Assembly (NCBI RefSeq): GCF_026151205.1
Contig: NC_087074.1
Location: forward strand, 4,836,001-4,900,000
DNA length: 64,000 bases
Reading direction: 5' to 3'
Origin: Bolinopsis microptera
Lineage: Eukaryota; Ctenophora; Tentaculata; Lobata; Bolinopsidae
The translations under genes and the position numbers were made by a program. Position 1 is the stretch's first letter, and every line of letters begins with the position of its first letter. The notes under the pieces are model-generated. The model worked only from the letters and a program-made list of their open reading frames with translations. It was not told the DNA's origin and made no database searches. Shown here piece by piece: positions 1-11,689 of this stretch.

Positions 1-37
1 TCTTAAACCCGAGCATCTCGAACCCCGTTTGACTCTT

Positions 38-87
38 CTCACCCGGTGTCGCACAATACATGTACTGTGCGACACCAAGTGAGAAAA
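38..87. repeat. Imperfect hairpin at the left edge, followed by a G homopolymer
   Basis: Arms of about 19 bp, containing GGTGTCGCACA and its complement TGTGCGACACC, surround a short loop. A run of about 24 G lies at 114-137. Together they lie just beyond the 3' side of the minus-strand retrotransposon. Whether they belong to that element or to the flank cannot be told here. Confidence 0.6.
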
Positions 88-448
88 GCTGCTGAAATAA
101 GGTTACGGAAAATGGGGGGGGGGGGGGGGGGGGGGGGTTATCAAACCCCCACATAGTAAAGAAACGGGGCGTTTAATGAGGGGGAAGTGTTGGAGCTATG
201 CCCCTCAGGGGGTAATTTAAGATTCAAAATAGAACATTAAGCAAGGTAAAACAGCTAAAAACGCAGCTCAAATGATCACACACACTGAATAAGAATTGTC
301 ACAAATTGAAACATGAACATGCACATGCAGTCGGAATTACCCAGCTTGAACAAGAATCCAAAAAATGTCCAATTTGAACATGTAAATGTACATGCAGTCA
401 CATGCCAAAATATCAAAAACATGCAATATGGTAACAACATGCATGGTG

Positions 449-3400
449 TTAACGTGTAACTGAGTATGACTCGGGGTTCTTAGATGCAGTGACAAAAAAT
501 GTTTGCGCATCAAGATTGGATGGTTCCCATGTGTTATTTGAACCATTAGATTGGTACATGAGAATGAACTGCTTAATATTGTTCTTGAAGGATGAAATTG
601 TGGTAATATTTCTAGTGAGATAACTTGAGTTGTTAACAGCATTCCAGATTCTGGGAACAGCGTATAACATGTTGTGCATATTATCTTTATAATACACTCT
701 AGGACAAATAAGCCGTTTATCGTTAACAGCTGAAGTTTGAAAGTGTTTTCTTAGTAACGTTGGGTAACCACCAGCATGCACTACCTGAAATCCCTCAGTG
801 AGAATAAATTTATGATAAAGTCCATACACGGTAAGCACTTTGTTTTCACTGAAAACACGCTTCGTATTTCCTTGCTGATGTTTGTTAACTCTGCGAATCC
901 CGAACACATTTCTTAATGCCTTTTTTTGATTGATAAAAAGTTTATTCAACTTATTAGTTGCTGTGCTGCTTCCCCAAACCGTGATCCCATAGGAGAGATG
1001 CGACTGTACGAGTGCATTAAAAATAGCAATTCTTAACATTTTAGGGGCGGTTTTACGAAGTTGATAAAGCACACCATTAACTTTGGAAACCTTCTTCCCG
1101 ATATAGTTTATATGATCTGACCAATTTAGCGACTCCTCAATAAACACCCCTAGAAACTTGATACATTTAACTCGCTGTAAATTGTAGCCATCATAGGTCA
1201 AAGTATAATTATCAGCCTCAAAATTAGGCTTCGAGCGAGGTGTTCTGAAGAGCATGAATTTAGATTTAGTAAGGTTAATATGAAGGTAGTTGGCATCAAT
1301 ATAAGATTTAAGATTGCAAAGAAGTGCGTTCGCTTTTTCAAAAGCACCACCCAGAGTTTCACTTGTAATAAACGTATTGCAGTCGTCTGCAAATAAGACG
1401 AACAAGTTTCTATCTGCACAATTGCTCGTACAGACTGCAGTATTGTCACAAGTACATTGACAAGATGTTACGTCATTTATATACAAAATAAAAAGTAGTG
1501 GACCCAGGACAGAGCCTTGGGGAACGCCACAAGTTATAGGGAGACAATCGGAAAAAGTGTCCTGATCAAAATGAACATATTGAGATCTTCCTGTAAGATA
1601 GCTTGCAAGAAGTTCATTAGCCTTCCCTCTAATTCCGTAATGATACAGCTTTTGAAGTAAGATAGAATGTTTGATAGTATCAAATGCTTTAGAGTAATCT
1701 ATAAAGATAGCTAAAGTGTGATTTTTCTGATCCAGACTTTTTAAAATGTTGCAGATAGACGTGTTAAGTGCCTGTATGGTCGAACGCCCACTTCTGAATC
1801 CAAACTGACCCTCGTGGAGAACATTTTCTTTTGTAAAAAACGAAATTAACCTTGACTGTATCAGCTTTTCAAAGATTTTGGAAAAAACTGGAAGTATAGA
1901 AATTGGTCGATAGTTTGAAACAGAGTTACGGTCACCACTTTTAAAAAGCGGTAAAACTTTGGCAATTTTAAGTTCCGAAGGAAATAATGAGTTGTTCATA
2001 CAGTTGTTAAAAAGATGAGTAAGAATGGTGGAAAACTGATAGTTAAATAACTTAAGAATTCTAGGAGAGAAATCTGATGACTTGTTGCTGTTAAGTTTAC
2101 GAATAATCTCACTAATCTCAGAAAATACTATGGGTTTAAGAAAGATAGTGTTTGTAACAGGAGAATGTAGAAAGTCACGAAAATCAGGGACCAGGACTGG
2201 GTTAGAATTATCATCATACTTCTTCTCGTTAAGTTTATCAGCGATAGAAGTGAAATACTTGTTAAAGTGGGTACAGATAACACGACGTTCACGTATAAGT
2301 TGACCGTTCTCAGAGATGTAATCTGGAAATGTTAGTTTGTTTGTTTTACATCTTATCTCGTTGATAATTTGCCAGCATTTTTTGATATTGCCAGAAGCAC
2401 GGGTGAATTTATCACGAAAATAACAACTTTTTCGAAATCTTATAATATCACGTAGTTTTGCGCGATATGACTTATAAACAGTCATGGCTATGGTTTCATT
2501 CGGAGAACCTCTCGAATTAACCCATGCATTATACAGCGTATTTTTGGTCATACAGGACTTGGCAATAGCTATTGTAATCCAAGGTTTGAAGTAGTGATTA
2601 CGCTTACTACTATTCAAGTCAATTTCTTCCACAATATGTTCAAAATACAATTGTTTGAATGTAGTGAAGAAATCTGTAAAGCAAGATTGCGCTGATACAG
2701 CTGAGTTTACTGAATCTGGGTTGTTGGCAATCAAATTAGTAAAGTTAGCAAAATAAGAATTAAACTCAACACCAAACTTTTCATAATTTTCAGGGGAAAC
2801 ATTGTGAAGTAAAAAGGGTTTAGTGCCATTATCACCCCCAGAATTATTGTCAGCGTACGAATTAAGATTGAGTGGAACTGAGAGTACTAAAGGTCTGTGA
2901 TTGGAAATAGAATTATCTATAACATATGTACTCGTGTCCTCAGTAAAATAATTCGACCAGATCTGATCAATTAAAGTAGTTTCTCCACGAAAAGTGTGAG
3001 TCTTCCTGCTAACTAGCGGAGACATACCGAAATTAAAAAAGAGTTCACAATAACGCGACACTGACGAATCAGTTTCATGATTAAAACAGTTAAAATTAAA
3101 GTCCCCGAGTACAATGCACGGACCATGCGCGTACTTTTCAATGATATTGTTTAGCTTGGTGAAAAATTCATCATTAGCAGATTTATTGAATCGATACAAA
3201 ACGATTAAAAAACATTTGCCAACATCAGTTACAAAAGACCCACCCAAACATTCAAAATAACTGTTACGGATATCTAGGTCACGGCTACGTTTAAAGGAAC
3301 AATTGTCACGAAAGAAAATCGAGATACCTGAGCCTTTCCTTTTACCTTCGATAGCAAATAAATGTTCAGCAGAAAAACCGGGGATATTATAATCATGAGG

Positions 3401-3558
3401 CACACCTTCATGTAAATTAGTTTCAACAAAGCAATAAAACTGAAAATCAATACCTTTAAATATCAGTTGTTGATTAAGAAATTCGGTAAAATTAGTTTGA
3501 AAACCATCGATGTTGTGATAATACAAATTAGTGTGTTTACTAGTAAAGGAACGTGCAT
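449..3558 (-). CDS. Non-LTR retrotransposon ORF2: APE endonuclease and reverse transcriptase
   Basis: About 1,030 codons are open without interruption. The N-terminal third is an apurinic-type endonuclease: an Asn in YYHNIDG, Glu in FVETNL, GDFNFN, LIDQIWSN and a terminal SNHRPL. The centre is a reverse transcriptase with SNYRPISILP, the catalytic FIDYSKAFD, GVPQGSVLGPLLF and the FADD box (here LFADDCN). The C-terminal third has the usual thumb-like region, with no RNase H seen. This architecture is that of the CR1/Jockey group of target-primed retrotransposons. No in-frame ATG exists between the upstream TAA (3559-3561) and the endonuclease motifs; the first plausible codons are non-ATG (TTG at 3526-3524). 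Translation may therefore depend on reinitiation after ORF1, whose stop lies about 80 bp upstream. The intact frame suggests a young copy. The endonuclease SDH motif reads SNH, which may affect activity or be normal for this family. Confidence 0.93.
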
Positions 3559-3637
3559 TTTATAACGATTTTACAGTGTCAGGTTTTGGTGTAATACAAG
3601 CACAGTCGTTCAAAATAGCCGAAGCAACTGAAAAAGT

Positions 3638-4138
3638 TTAACAAAACTCTTCAACTTCATCCTGATCGAAATCAAACTTGTCTTGATCAAAATCCTGGTT
3701 ATAAGGGTTAAAGAATAAGCTGCTATCGGTACAATCAGTATTGTTAGGAGAATGATTCTCGCATTTGTTACAAATAGAAGAGATACAGCTAGCATGGGCT
3801 GCATTCAAACAGATAGTACAGTGAGTAATTTTATCACGCCTTTGTGAGATTATTCTACTACATTGAACACAAAACATTTGGTTTGAATTATCAACATTTG
3901 AATCAGTGGTATCATCAAAAAATGGAAACATCTCTCTGCAACAGAGAGGACAATACCAATCGTCATATCTACGAATCTCCGATGCGGAGTAATTGTCAAT
4001 CTTAAAACATCTGCTATGATAAATTCTGCCGTCAAGTGAGCAGACAACTACCGAATCATGTAGATAAACGTGCTTTGAACAAACGTAACAATTTTCACGT
4101 TTTACCTCGTTGGTTTTAAGGGATATTGAATGTGACAT
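3638..4138 (-). CDS. Non-LTR retrotransposon ORF1, PHD/zinc-finger protein
   Basis: 166 residues from an ATG at 4138. The N-terminal half (about residues 18-75) carries CYVCSKHVYLHD, a YHSRC pair and WYCPLCC, which together resemble a C4HC3 PHD finger with one position (CSLD) not cysteine. The second half has a further cluster: FCVQC, HCTICLNAAHASC and ICNKC. PHD-type first ORFs are known in CR1-group elements, where ORF1 protein binds element RNA. Order and strand (ORF1 then ORF2, gap about 80 bp) support one bicistronic element. The acidic tail (about residues 145-166) contains repeated FDQDKFDFDQDE. Confidence 0.85.
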   Translation of the reverse strand: MSHSISLKTNEVKRENCYVCSKHVYLHDSVVVCSLDGRIYHSRCFKIDNYSASEIRRYDDWYCPLCCREMFPFFDDTTDSNVDNSNQMFCVQCSRIISQRRDKITHCTICLNAAHASCISSICNKCENHSPNNTDCTDSSLFFNPYNQDFDQDKFDFDQDEVEEFC

Positions 4139-4330
4139 AGTATCGAAAGCAAGTCCCTAACCATGTTAACGTACACTTGAGTAATGGGAACTTTATTTTA
4201 AAACATGTTTTGCATAAACTGTCTATTTAATTCAACTTTTCTTTTTCTTTTTTTTACGACTTTTTTACCAATGTTTTTTTTTTCTTTTTTTTTGTTGTCT
4301 TACTAATTAATAATAATTAGTAATAAAATC

Positions 4331-5752
4331 CAATAAAAATAACGACCATCTCATCACGCCGTAATCATAATCTTTTTAAACTCCCATTTTATATATTTGG
4401 CATTTAGCCAACCCAATATTTCAGGTGAAGTTTGAGGATTGGAAGAAACGCCTGACTTCTGTCGAGGAGTCAGCTGTCAAATCTTACTCTAATTTTGATG
4501 GTAGCTGAAGATAATGTGCGCTGATAAAATATCTCGCTAACTTTGACAGCACCTTTAAAGATCCTTGGATACTACTGATTGGTTTGTCGAAAGGAATTTG
4601 CTACTGGTGTAAACTAAGAAAGAAGGAATATCTTACAGCCCAGATCACCAGTGATACTTGAAGCATAACTTCAGCAGGAGGCTGGAACAACTAACCGTAA
4701 CGACCGTAACGACCAGCCACAGCCAACTTTGATATCTGCGTCTGACATTTTGTAATACTTTGGAAATTACGAGTGTTACTATTCTCGGGACTAACGTAAT
4801 GTCAGTTATCTTACAGTTATCTTACATGTCAATATTCTCACTATCTTTGTAAATGAGAACATCAGAAGATTTTTTTCTATCTAGAATTATCTAGTGTTCT
4901 AATGCGATTTTGTAATGATGCTTCAAAATATTCCACTGTTACCTGAGCCTACATTTTAAAATGAACATGTTCGTATCACGTAACCATGGTAACGTGCGGC
5001 TGTGGTTCGTACCAGAGAACCGTACTTAATTGAATAAAACTTAGTGTTTCGTAGGTAGTTGATAGCACTAGAAGTCATTTTCCGAATATGGGCTCATGTC
5101 ATATTGGTTTGTCGAAACTTTTAGTTTTAATTTGCTGATGATCCAAGTTTTCTGCTAATTCGTCATTATTAGACGTAATTGTGGCCAGCAGCTCCCTTGG
5201 TACACGCACATCTGTGCCCTTGTAGAAGCTTGAATTCAATTAACACTCTGTAATTGTTTATTAGCGAACCATCGCGACAATTGCCCGGTTTCAATTAAAG
5301 TTGGTGATTGTAAATTGTAACTTGTATTTAACCTGTTTTTATGTTATTTTAAATATTTATGTTATTGTTCATGACATGTCATGTTGCTATTTTGCTTGTT
5401 GCTTTATTGCTTCATTTTTTAAATCCTGAGTGTGAGAGTGTACATAATGTTAAGTGAGAACAAGCACACTCTGCAATATTAAGTGACAGTATGTTCTCGC
5501 AGACCATGCCTGTGTTGAAGACCGTGTGAGTTAACCATAGCACAAAATGAATATAATGAATCCTTATATTATGTTGTATAATTTCCAGATATAACTAAGT
5601 TTGTGAGCACGAGAGGAGACTCTTATGAAACTTTAAGTGGCTCTTGTAATGGGTGTGGCGTGTTGAACAGAGTAATTGGGAATCCTAATTGAGGAAGGAA
5701 GGGAGGGAGGGACTATTACTCGTGAGATTAACTGACCAGATTATCTCAGGAT
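4331..5752. other. Upstream region of the LEM-domain gene
   Basis: About 1.4 kb with no ORF of note. It holds an RFX X-box-like palindrome at 4981-4994 and a purine-rich AGGAAGG/AGGGAGG tract at about 5692-5711 just before the LEM-gene start. No TATA box could be assigned with confidence. Confidence 0.4.
4981..4994. promoter_or_regulatory. RFX X-box-like palindrome GTAACCATGGTAAC
   Basis: The 14-mer matches the RFX-family pattern of two half-sites GTNRCC/RGYAAC. It is about 760 bp upstream of the LEM gene. The same 14-mer recurs at about 21643-21656, inside a dispersed repeat, so repeat origin is an alternative to a regulatory role. Confidence 0.35.
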
Positions 5753-7168
5753 ATGATAAACATATCAGACTTATCTGATAAAGATCTCCGAAGCCTGCTC
5801 TTTGAACATGGTAAAACCCCTGGTCCCATCACCGGCACCACCAGACGAGTATATGAACTCCAGCTCCAGTCCCTACTGACTGCTGGGGCTGGTTCTGCCC
5901 GGGCTACTGCGGACAAGAAGAAACGGAGGCAAACTTTGGATACACTTAGGACGACAGAGAAACCGAAAATGGAGCCTAGGAGGTCGGAGAAGTTCATTCC
6001 AAATATCCCAGCGTCTCTGAACATATCAGACTATTCAGACACAGAGCTCCCGGAGTTGAGTCTGACCCCCGAGTTAGAGACCCCTGAACCACCCCAAAGC
6101 CTGGTCTTCTCCAACTCACCCCGACCCACTAGAAGGAGAACTACTCGTGACAGAGAAGGCAGGGATCTAAGTCTCTTTAGTGACAACGAGGATGAAAAGA
6201 AGCCAGACAGAAAGAAGAAATTGCCAGCCGAGAGTAAACATCTATCAGGTTGGTGGAGCGTTCTAGCGGTTGTGGTAGTGGTAGCCGGTACTCTTGCTAC
6301 TGCGTATTATCTGGTCGAGCCTGATGAGGATTCCTCTATAGCACCTCCCTGTTTGAACCTAACCTTTGATATGACCGTGGCAGAGTGTGACAGGCTCTTC
6401 CAAAAGTTTTCCAAACAAAAGTTTGAAGTGGACAAGTTTTCAGGGGAAGTAATGTGTGGGGATAAAGAAGGTGATCTCCATATTCCGTCACCGGCTGGTG
6501 GAATGGAACGGCAACTACTCTTCTACCTGCGAGATGATTTCAATTACAGCATTTATCTCAAGAAGGAGGATACTTACTTAGAGTTTGAAGGTGAAGCAGA
6601 ATTATCCTCATTTAACCCCAAAGCAGCAGCCTTTTTCTTCAGCACGAAAACCCCGCATATTTCATGGTTTTGTCGTACGTCTCAAGTTTTGAGCAACTTC
6701 GCATTCTACATTCTAACATCCGCTGCAATCTTAGTCATGGCCCAAATTGCTCACAAAGTCTACCAGTGGAAGAGGGCTAAAGAAAAGCAGGCGATGGGAG
6801 AAATGTTCGAGTTGATAGATCAGATAATAGAGGAGCTGCAAAGGAATTACAGCAAATACCAAACAGACCCAGTCAACTACGTGCCGTACGTGGCTATCCC
6901 CCACGCCCGAGACCGGCTCCTCCTGCCCTCCGAACGGACTGCAATGAAGCACATCTGGGAAAGGGCTGTCCAGTTTATTGCCCAACATGAGTCCAGAGTG
7001 CGTGTTGAGATGCGACGGGTACAGTCTGAGGACTTCCCTGTGTGGTACTGGTTAGAAGCCAGTAAATCACCTCCAGTCCAACCAGATAGCACCTCCCCTG
7101 ATTTCCTATACCCTGACTTGGACTCAGAACTCCCCATGGAAAAGGGTAAAACTTCCACCGGATCGTAA
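5753..7168 (+). CDS. LEM-domain inner nuclear membrane protein (LEMD2/MAN1-like)
   Basis: A 471-residue intronless ORF. Residues 1-42 form a LEM domain (ISDLSDKDLRSLLFEHG, then PGPITGTTRRVYELQLQSLL), the fold that binds BAF. A basic, low-complexity nucleoplasmic linker follows (KKKRR near 55-60; RRRTTRDREGR near 127). Transmembrane segments lie at about 167-187 and 312-333, with a cysteine-containing lumenal stretch between them. The C-terminal ~130 residues, with PHARDRLLLPSERTAMKHIWERAV, match the Man1/Src1 C-terminal (MSC) winged-helix region. No RRM-like UHM domain follows, so it resembles LEMD2 more than MAN1. It should sit in the inner nuclear membrane and tether chromatin. The start ATG directly opens the LEM domain. 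A second LEM-helix-like motif, ISDYSDTELPEL, occurs at 91-102. A possible poly(A) signal ATTAAA is at 7503-7508. Confidence 0.92.
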   Translation: MINISDLSDKDLRSLLFEHGKTPGPITGTTRRVYELQLQSLLTAGAGSARATADKKKRRQTLDTLRTTEKPKMEPRRSEKFIPNIPASLNISDYSDTELPELSLTPELETPEPPQSLVFSNSPRPTRRRTTRDREGRDLSLFSDNEDEKKPDRKKKLPAESKHLSGWWSVLAVVVVVAGTLATAYYLVEPDEDSSIAPPCLNLTFDMTVAECDRLFQKFSKQKFEVDKFSGEVMCGDKEGDLHIPSPAGGMERQLLFYLRDDFNYSIYLKKEDTYLEFEGEAELSSFNPKAAAFFFSTKTPHISWFCRTSQVLSNFAFYILTSAAILVMAQIAHKVYQWKRAKEKQAMGEMFELIDQIIEELQRNYSKYQTDPVNYVPYVAIPHARDRLLLPSERTAMKHIWERAVQFIAQHESRVRVEMRRVQSEDFPVWYWLEASKSPPVQPDSTSPDFLYPDLDSELPMEKGKTSTGS

Positions 7169-9004
7169 GTGAAACATGTGAGACCAAATGTTAACGATAT
7201 TAACGTTAAGCTAAGATCACTTATCTTGCTGCATTTGGGTCGTGCGATATAAGTTTAGTTAGTTAACATATTTATTTTACCTCCTTTTTGCTTATTTAAT
7301 GTTAGCTGTAGATAATTTGCAACTTGATTGCAAATATAAATCCGATATTGATGAGATTTTTGAGATGTTGTAAAGTTTTTGGTCGACTTAAAACTAAAGC
7401 TTATGCTTTGATCATATTTGGGAAGAGAAAACAATTTGGTTATGTTAATTTTCCGTTATGATATGTTTTATTTAAACTCGTGTGCTTAGTAGATTCAAAA
7501 CTATTAAACCAATTTAGAATTTTGTGGTAGTAGACAAGAAGCCTGACAGAGTGGCGGAATTCCACTGTAAAGTTCTATCGAAACGTACTGCGGTGGAATT
7601 CCACAGTCAACTGGAGAACTGGTATCAAATAGCACATGATGTGAGCCAGATAATGCTGATTTATTTCATCTCAGAAACCTCCGCTTGCATTCCGCAGCTG
7701 TTTCGGATTTCTTGACACTGCCGATTTTCCTTTTTTTTCCCCATAATTTATATTTTGAGTGTTCTTAGGCTCACTGTATTATTACAGTGGCAACTGTTAA
7801 CCACATTGTCTGACGATACAAATATTGCTCGTCAAGTTATAATAATATTAGCTAATTCACATCAGCTGGGCATTTCAAACACGATTAAAATTTTTGGCAA
7901 ATGCTTCCAGAAATTTATGGTGAATTTAGCACATGTTTTAGAAATGAAAAGGGCTGTGTTAGTTTTATAAGTTATTTTACTGTTTTTACGTTTTTATTTG
8001 TGACTGTGTGATTTGTTATATTTAAGGTGAGCAATTGTATATCTAATTTATCCTTCGACATTTTTGGATATAAAATTGTTCAATATTACATGGATTATGT
8101 TTCAATCTTAACACAAAGACTTTGAACTCATAACTCATTAAAAGCTATTTAGTGGAACTTTAATGATCGTACTACAAGCCAAATATTTCCTTTGCAAACG
8201 ATAATTTAATACTGTTCAATCAATCATATTGATGAAATTTCATATTTACTTTTCTATTATTTACAAAATTTAGAAATAGTACAGAAGTTTGTTCCAGATT
8301 GTATTCATGTATACAAATGTGCTTTTAAAAGATCTAAACGGACACCTTATAGGAAACAATAGTGAATAGGAATTGAAGCTTCTGAGCGCGTCAAGCACTA
8401 GATAGAACACATGTAGTATTGTAGTTAGGTGATTGATACACGTCGGGGAAATACAACGTGAATCAAGCAGGTGAACGATGAAGTGTAAAATAATTTGATA
8501 AGAGTGTCATAAAGTGTGATAAAATTAAAGTTAATAGAGTATAATGTATATTATAATATATAGTACTTTGAGATGTTTACAGTACACTGACTGTATATCA
8601 TTCGTCAAAGTTATTAATGAAGCTTATCCAACATTGAAGATTGTTAAACAAATTCTGTCATTGTATAATATCTATATAACATAAGTAAAATAATTTCAAG
8701 AATTCTTTCTTTTGTTACCGAAGCACACATATCAGTGATCACAATTGCAAATTGTATGTTGTAGTAATCAAGTGTTGCGGCAAACGCTAAAATGGGCCCA
8801 TCTCAGTATATAGTATTTATTGGTTACGGTTAGGGTTAGTACTTAGTAGGTTAGGCCTAGGGTCATATTAGGGGCAATAAAAGTAACGTGTTATTTGAAG
8901 TGGGATAGATCGACATGGCTCGATATAGTGGCGCCCAAGTGTTGCTACTGTTACGAAGTTTGCCACAGCTAGTCTCCAAAAGTTTCCTCGGAGGACTTCG
9001 ACAC
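7169..9004. other. AT-rich region without a recognisable gene
   Basis: It contains the presumed 3' UTR of the LEM gene and then AT-rich unique-looking DNA. Short ORFs at 7524-7715 and 7755-7970 have no protein-like features. A TTAGGG-like stretch occurs at about 8822-8860. Confidence 0.5.
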
Positions 9005-9190
9005 GCCGCGCGAACTATAACTGTCACCAAGATGTAATCGGATCGAACGCAGAAATTAGATCGAACCGGTTTGATCTAGGAATTAGATCGAACGCTGGCG
9101 CGAGATACATTGAAAGCCGCGCCGCGCGTTCGATCTAATTTCTGCGTTCGATCTAATTACATCTTGGTGACAGTAATTATAGCTTCGCGC
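9005..9190. repeat. Long imperfect palindrome built on the motif GATCGAAC
   Basis: The left arm, about 9005-9066, reads GCGCGAACTATAACTGTCAC and on through GATCGAACGC. It is mirrored by the right arm at about 9126-9190, with only single-base mismatches and one or two indels. The centre also holds AGATCGAACC/GGTTTGATCT at 9058-9077. It could extrude as a cruciform or represent a foldback MITE. No target-site duplication is obvious. Confidence 0.75.
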
Positions 9191-11140
9191 TCAGAGCAAC
9201 GATCTCGAAGCACTTTAAATTAATGACATCGTCAATCTTTCTTCTCGACGGCAAGTGCTACGAAGTAGCGCGCGCCGGGCCAGATCATTAACAATGGTCA
9301 AACGAGAGATGTATATAATACAACGTGTAGCAAATAAATAGGCAGTGCGTTCGTTACCACATACCAGGGGACCCCAGGCCACAATAACAAGGTAGTATGC
9401 CATCGACAGTGAGCCGCGCGTGCCGACGGTAGGATGGTTTTTAGTGCTAATTTCGGCTAATATCTGCTTAATTGACGCTGTCAATTCATAACAGCTCGGC
9501 GCGGCACAGTAGAGCATCTCGCCGATCTAGCCTGTGAGAAGCCTTATTAAGTGCGCGGCACAGTTACGCATCGCGCTACAAATATCTGCCAGCACAAATG
9601 CGTATTGAGTAACCTTTCCTTAATCCAATTTTAACAAAAATTGGGAAGCTTACTCATAGACTTACGATTCACCTAACCATGTGCTTTCGGGCGCGCTTGT
9701 TTCACAAGTCAAGAAGGCGGGCGCTTTTGCAAGCGCAAGGGCTCTGGATAGAGCAAGACTTACGAGGAAAGTGTCCGAAAAATTTAATATAAAGCATATA
9801 TCCAACCATCAAACATTATGTTGCAGCTAAAACATAAAAGCAGCGTAATTTGCCCAATTTCATTATTATATCAACTCCGATATCCACCAAATTTTTTGGA
9901 CAGTTGTAAAAGCCCTATTGGAAGGTCTTCGCCAATTTTCAGAATGATCTCATTCAAGGACTTGAAGATATGACAGAATAATACGACAAAAATCAACGAA
10001 TTTCGTCAAATTACGCAACTTTTACAGCTAATTTTACTCCAAAAGCAGCGCACCATCAAATATGGCACCTAGGCGAAAGTCACTGATCTTTTCAAAAAAA
10101 GCTATAACAAATTTGGTACTGTAAAAATTCTCACAGTCTCTGGTCTCTGACTCTAGAAAACAATGATACAAAAATTTTGAAAATCCGAGCAAGTTTATTT
10201 TTATCGTGCACCCCCTATAGTAGAGGCTCTTACGGGCATTGTCTGCTCGATACGCTAGGGACCCCAGATATACCTTACTAGACGTATTTTTGACCGTAGA
10301 ATCAATTAAAAGTGGTTTCGAGATGATTGGACTGAGTTTACGCGGGTAAAATCGCAAAAAACCGATTTTTGGGCCAAAAATAGGCCAAAAAACCATGGTT
10401 TTTGATATTTTGAGCAAGTTAATTTTGTTGGCATGTCGGCAAAATTTGCATGGCAATAGCTAAAACATAGCCGCACAAGATGATATAAAAATAAAACAAA
10501 TCGCTCTGTTTTTACGCAGGTAAAAATCCAAAAAGTGGTAAAAATGTGCCCTTTTTTGCTTAAAGTTTGAACGATTTTTTGCAGTTGTATTAAATCAACC
10601 CAACAATAGTCACATCGTGTTTGACTAAAATTTTCCTTTCCGAGAAGTACCCACTTCATATACTTTATAGAAGTTTGAATATTGTCACTCCGCAAGCGTT
10701 TTTGCCTAATTTTCGACGCGCACTACGCGCAAAAGCATTTAGTTGTTATCAATGGGCACCCGCGCGTTCATCATAAATTTCAAACAGCCATATATAAACA
10801 ACTCATAATAACTCAGCGAGATTATGTCCGTTCTAGCTCATATTTTCACACCAAATAGAAAACAATGTGATCGTATTGCTGACATAACATGAATATAATT
10901 ACTTTATAGGCCTAAGAGTTATAGACTGTCAAAGTTTAAAACGCGCATTGGAATAGCACGTGACTTATAAGGCTATATTTATATTTCTTAACATATTCTC
11001 GATCCTTACACATCATACTATTGTGTCCAATTAATAGTAAGGTCTCTAAACTCATAGCAGAAAACACGTCTTTTTGCCCCAAAGAGCCTCTACTACTAGT
11101 TTTGAGTTTACGAACATAGATCAATAAAGATTTGGCGGAA
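9191..11140. other. Repeat-derived DNA, no gene
   Basis: Short ORFs (9215-9517, 10034-10695 on the minus strand) show no domain. The stretch 10216-10385 is an older dispersed repeat found again at 22827-22990 (shared landmarks: GCTCTTRCGGGCATT, TGCTCGATACGCTAGGGAC, ATTAAAAGTGGTTT, GGGTAAAATCGCAAAAAA). The remainder looks like decayed transposon DNA. Confidence 0.55.
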
Positions 11141-11144
11141 TGAC

Positions 11145-11200
11145 AGTTGTAGGTTTACAACCTACCAGGACGCGCGCCGAGTTGGACTCGTCGACGGTCC
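11145..11200. repeat. Dispersed repeat, inverted partner at about 35085-35140
   Basis: GTAGGTTTACAACCTACC followed by CGAGTTGGACTCGTCGACGG occurs here. The reverse-complementary order is found at about 35085-35140, next to a decayed reverse-transcriptase fragment. The repeat may be the tail of that retroelement family. Confidence 0.6.
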
Positions 11201-11420
11201 AATATATGGAACAGATATTTTACGAGTATCACCCGTTAAAATGACAGCAGACAGGCTGAGCGCCGCCCAGTAACGTAGCACTTGCCATGGCACGGGCTAA
11301 TATTTCGAAACGAAAACGGCGTGCGCTAAGCTTTTTTATAAATACTTCGAAGAAATTTAAACGAGTAACATTCGTCAAGGAACGAGAAATTAACAATGAA
11401 CAAGAAATTATACTATTAAG

Positions 11421-11621
11421 TTACCTGGGGACCTCAGGTTGACTATTGTTAATGATTTGGCCCGGCGCGCGCTAACAATTCGAGAAGAAAGCGGCGCGCG
11501 CTACTTCGAAGAAATTTAGACGAGTAACATCCGTCAAGACCTCAGGCTCTCATGTTCATTAACATAAATAGAGATTTGGCGGAATGACAGTGGACAGGCT
11601 GAGCGCGGCCCATACCAGTAA
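11421..11621 (-). mobile_element. TTAC...GTAA MITE, expanded copy (201 bp)
   Basis: It starts TTACCTGGGGACCTC and ends CAGTAA. Near-identical 9-bp flanks, ACTATTAAG (11412-11420) and ACTATAAAG (11622-11630), mark a target-site duplication. The usual core (GAGATTTGGCGGAATGACAG, GGCTGAGCGC) is present near the right end. The extra ~120 bp in the left half is GC-rich (GGCGCGCGCTAA, GCGGCGCGCGCTAC). Confidence 0.75.
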
Positions 11622-11689
11622 ACTATAAAGCTCCCTTATATTGCTCTTACTAATTCGCTCACCCAAAAATTTCACGTGACTTTGGTTTA

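Larger units (their letters stand above)
300..4330 (-). mobile_element. Near-intact CR1/Jockey-group non-LTR retrotransposon
   Basis: The unit comprises a 5' leader right of 4138 (pyrimidine-rich on the minus strand's complement; T-rich tracts at about 4228-4300 on the plus strand), ORF1, ORF2 and a 3' UTR left of 449. The 3' UTR has imperfect direct repeats of the motif ACATGCAGTC near 320 and 393. I cannot fix either end or a target-site duplication. Confidence 0.8.
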
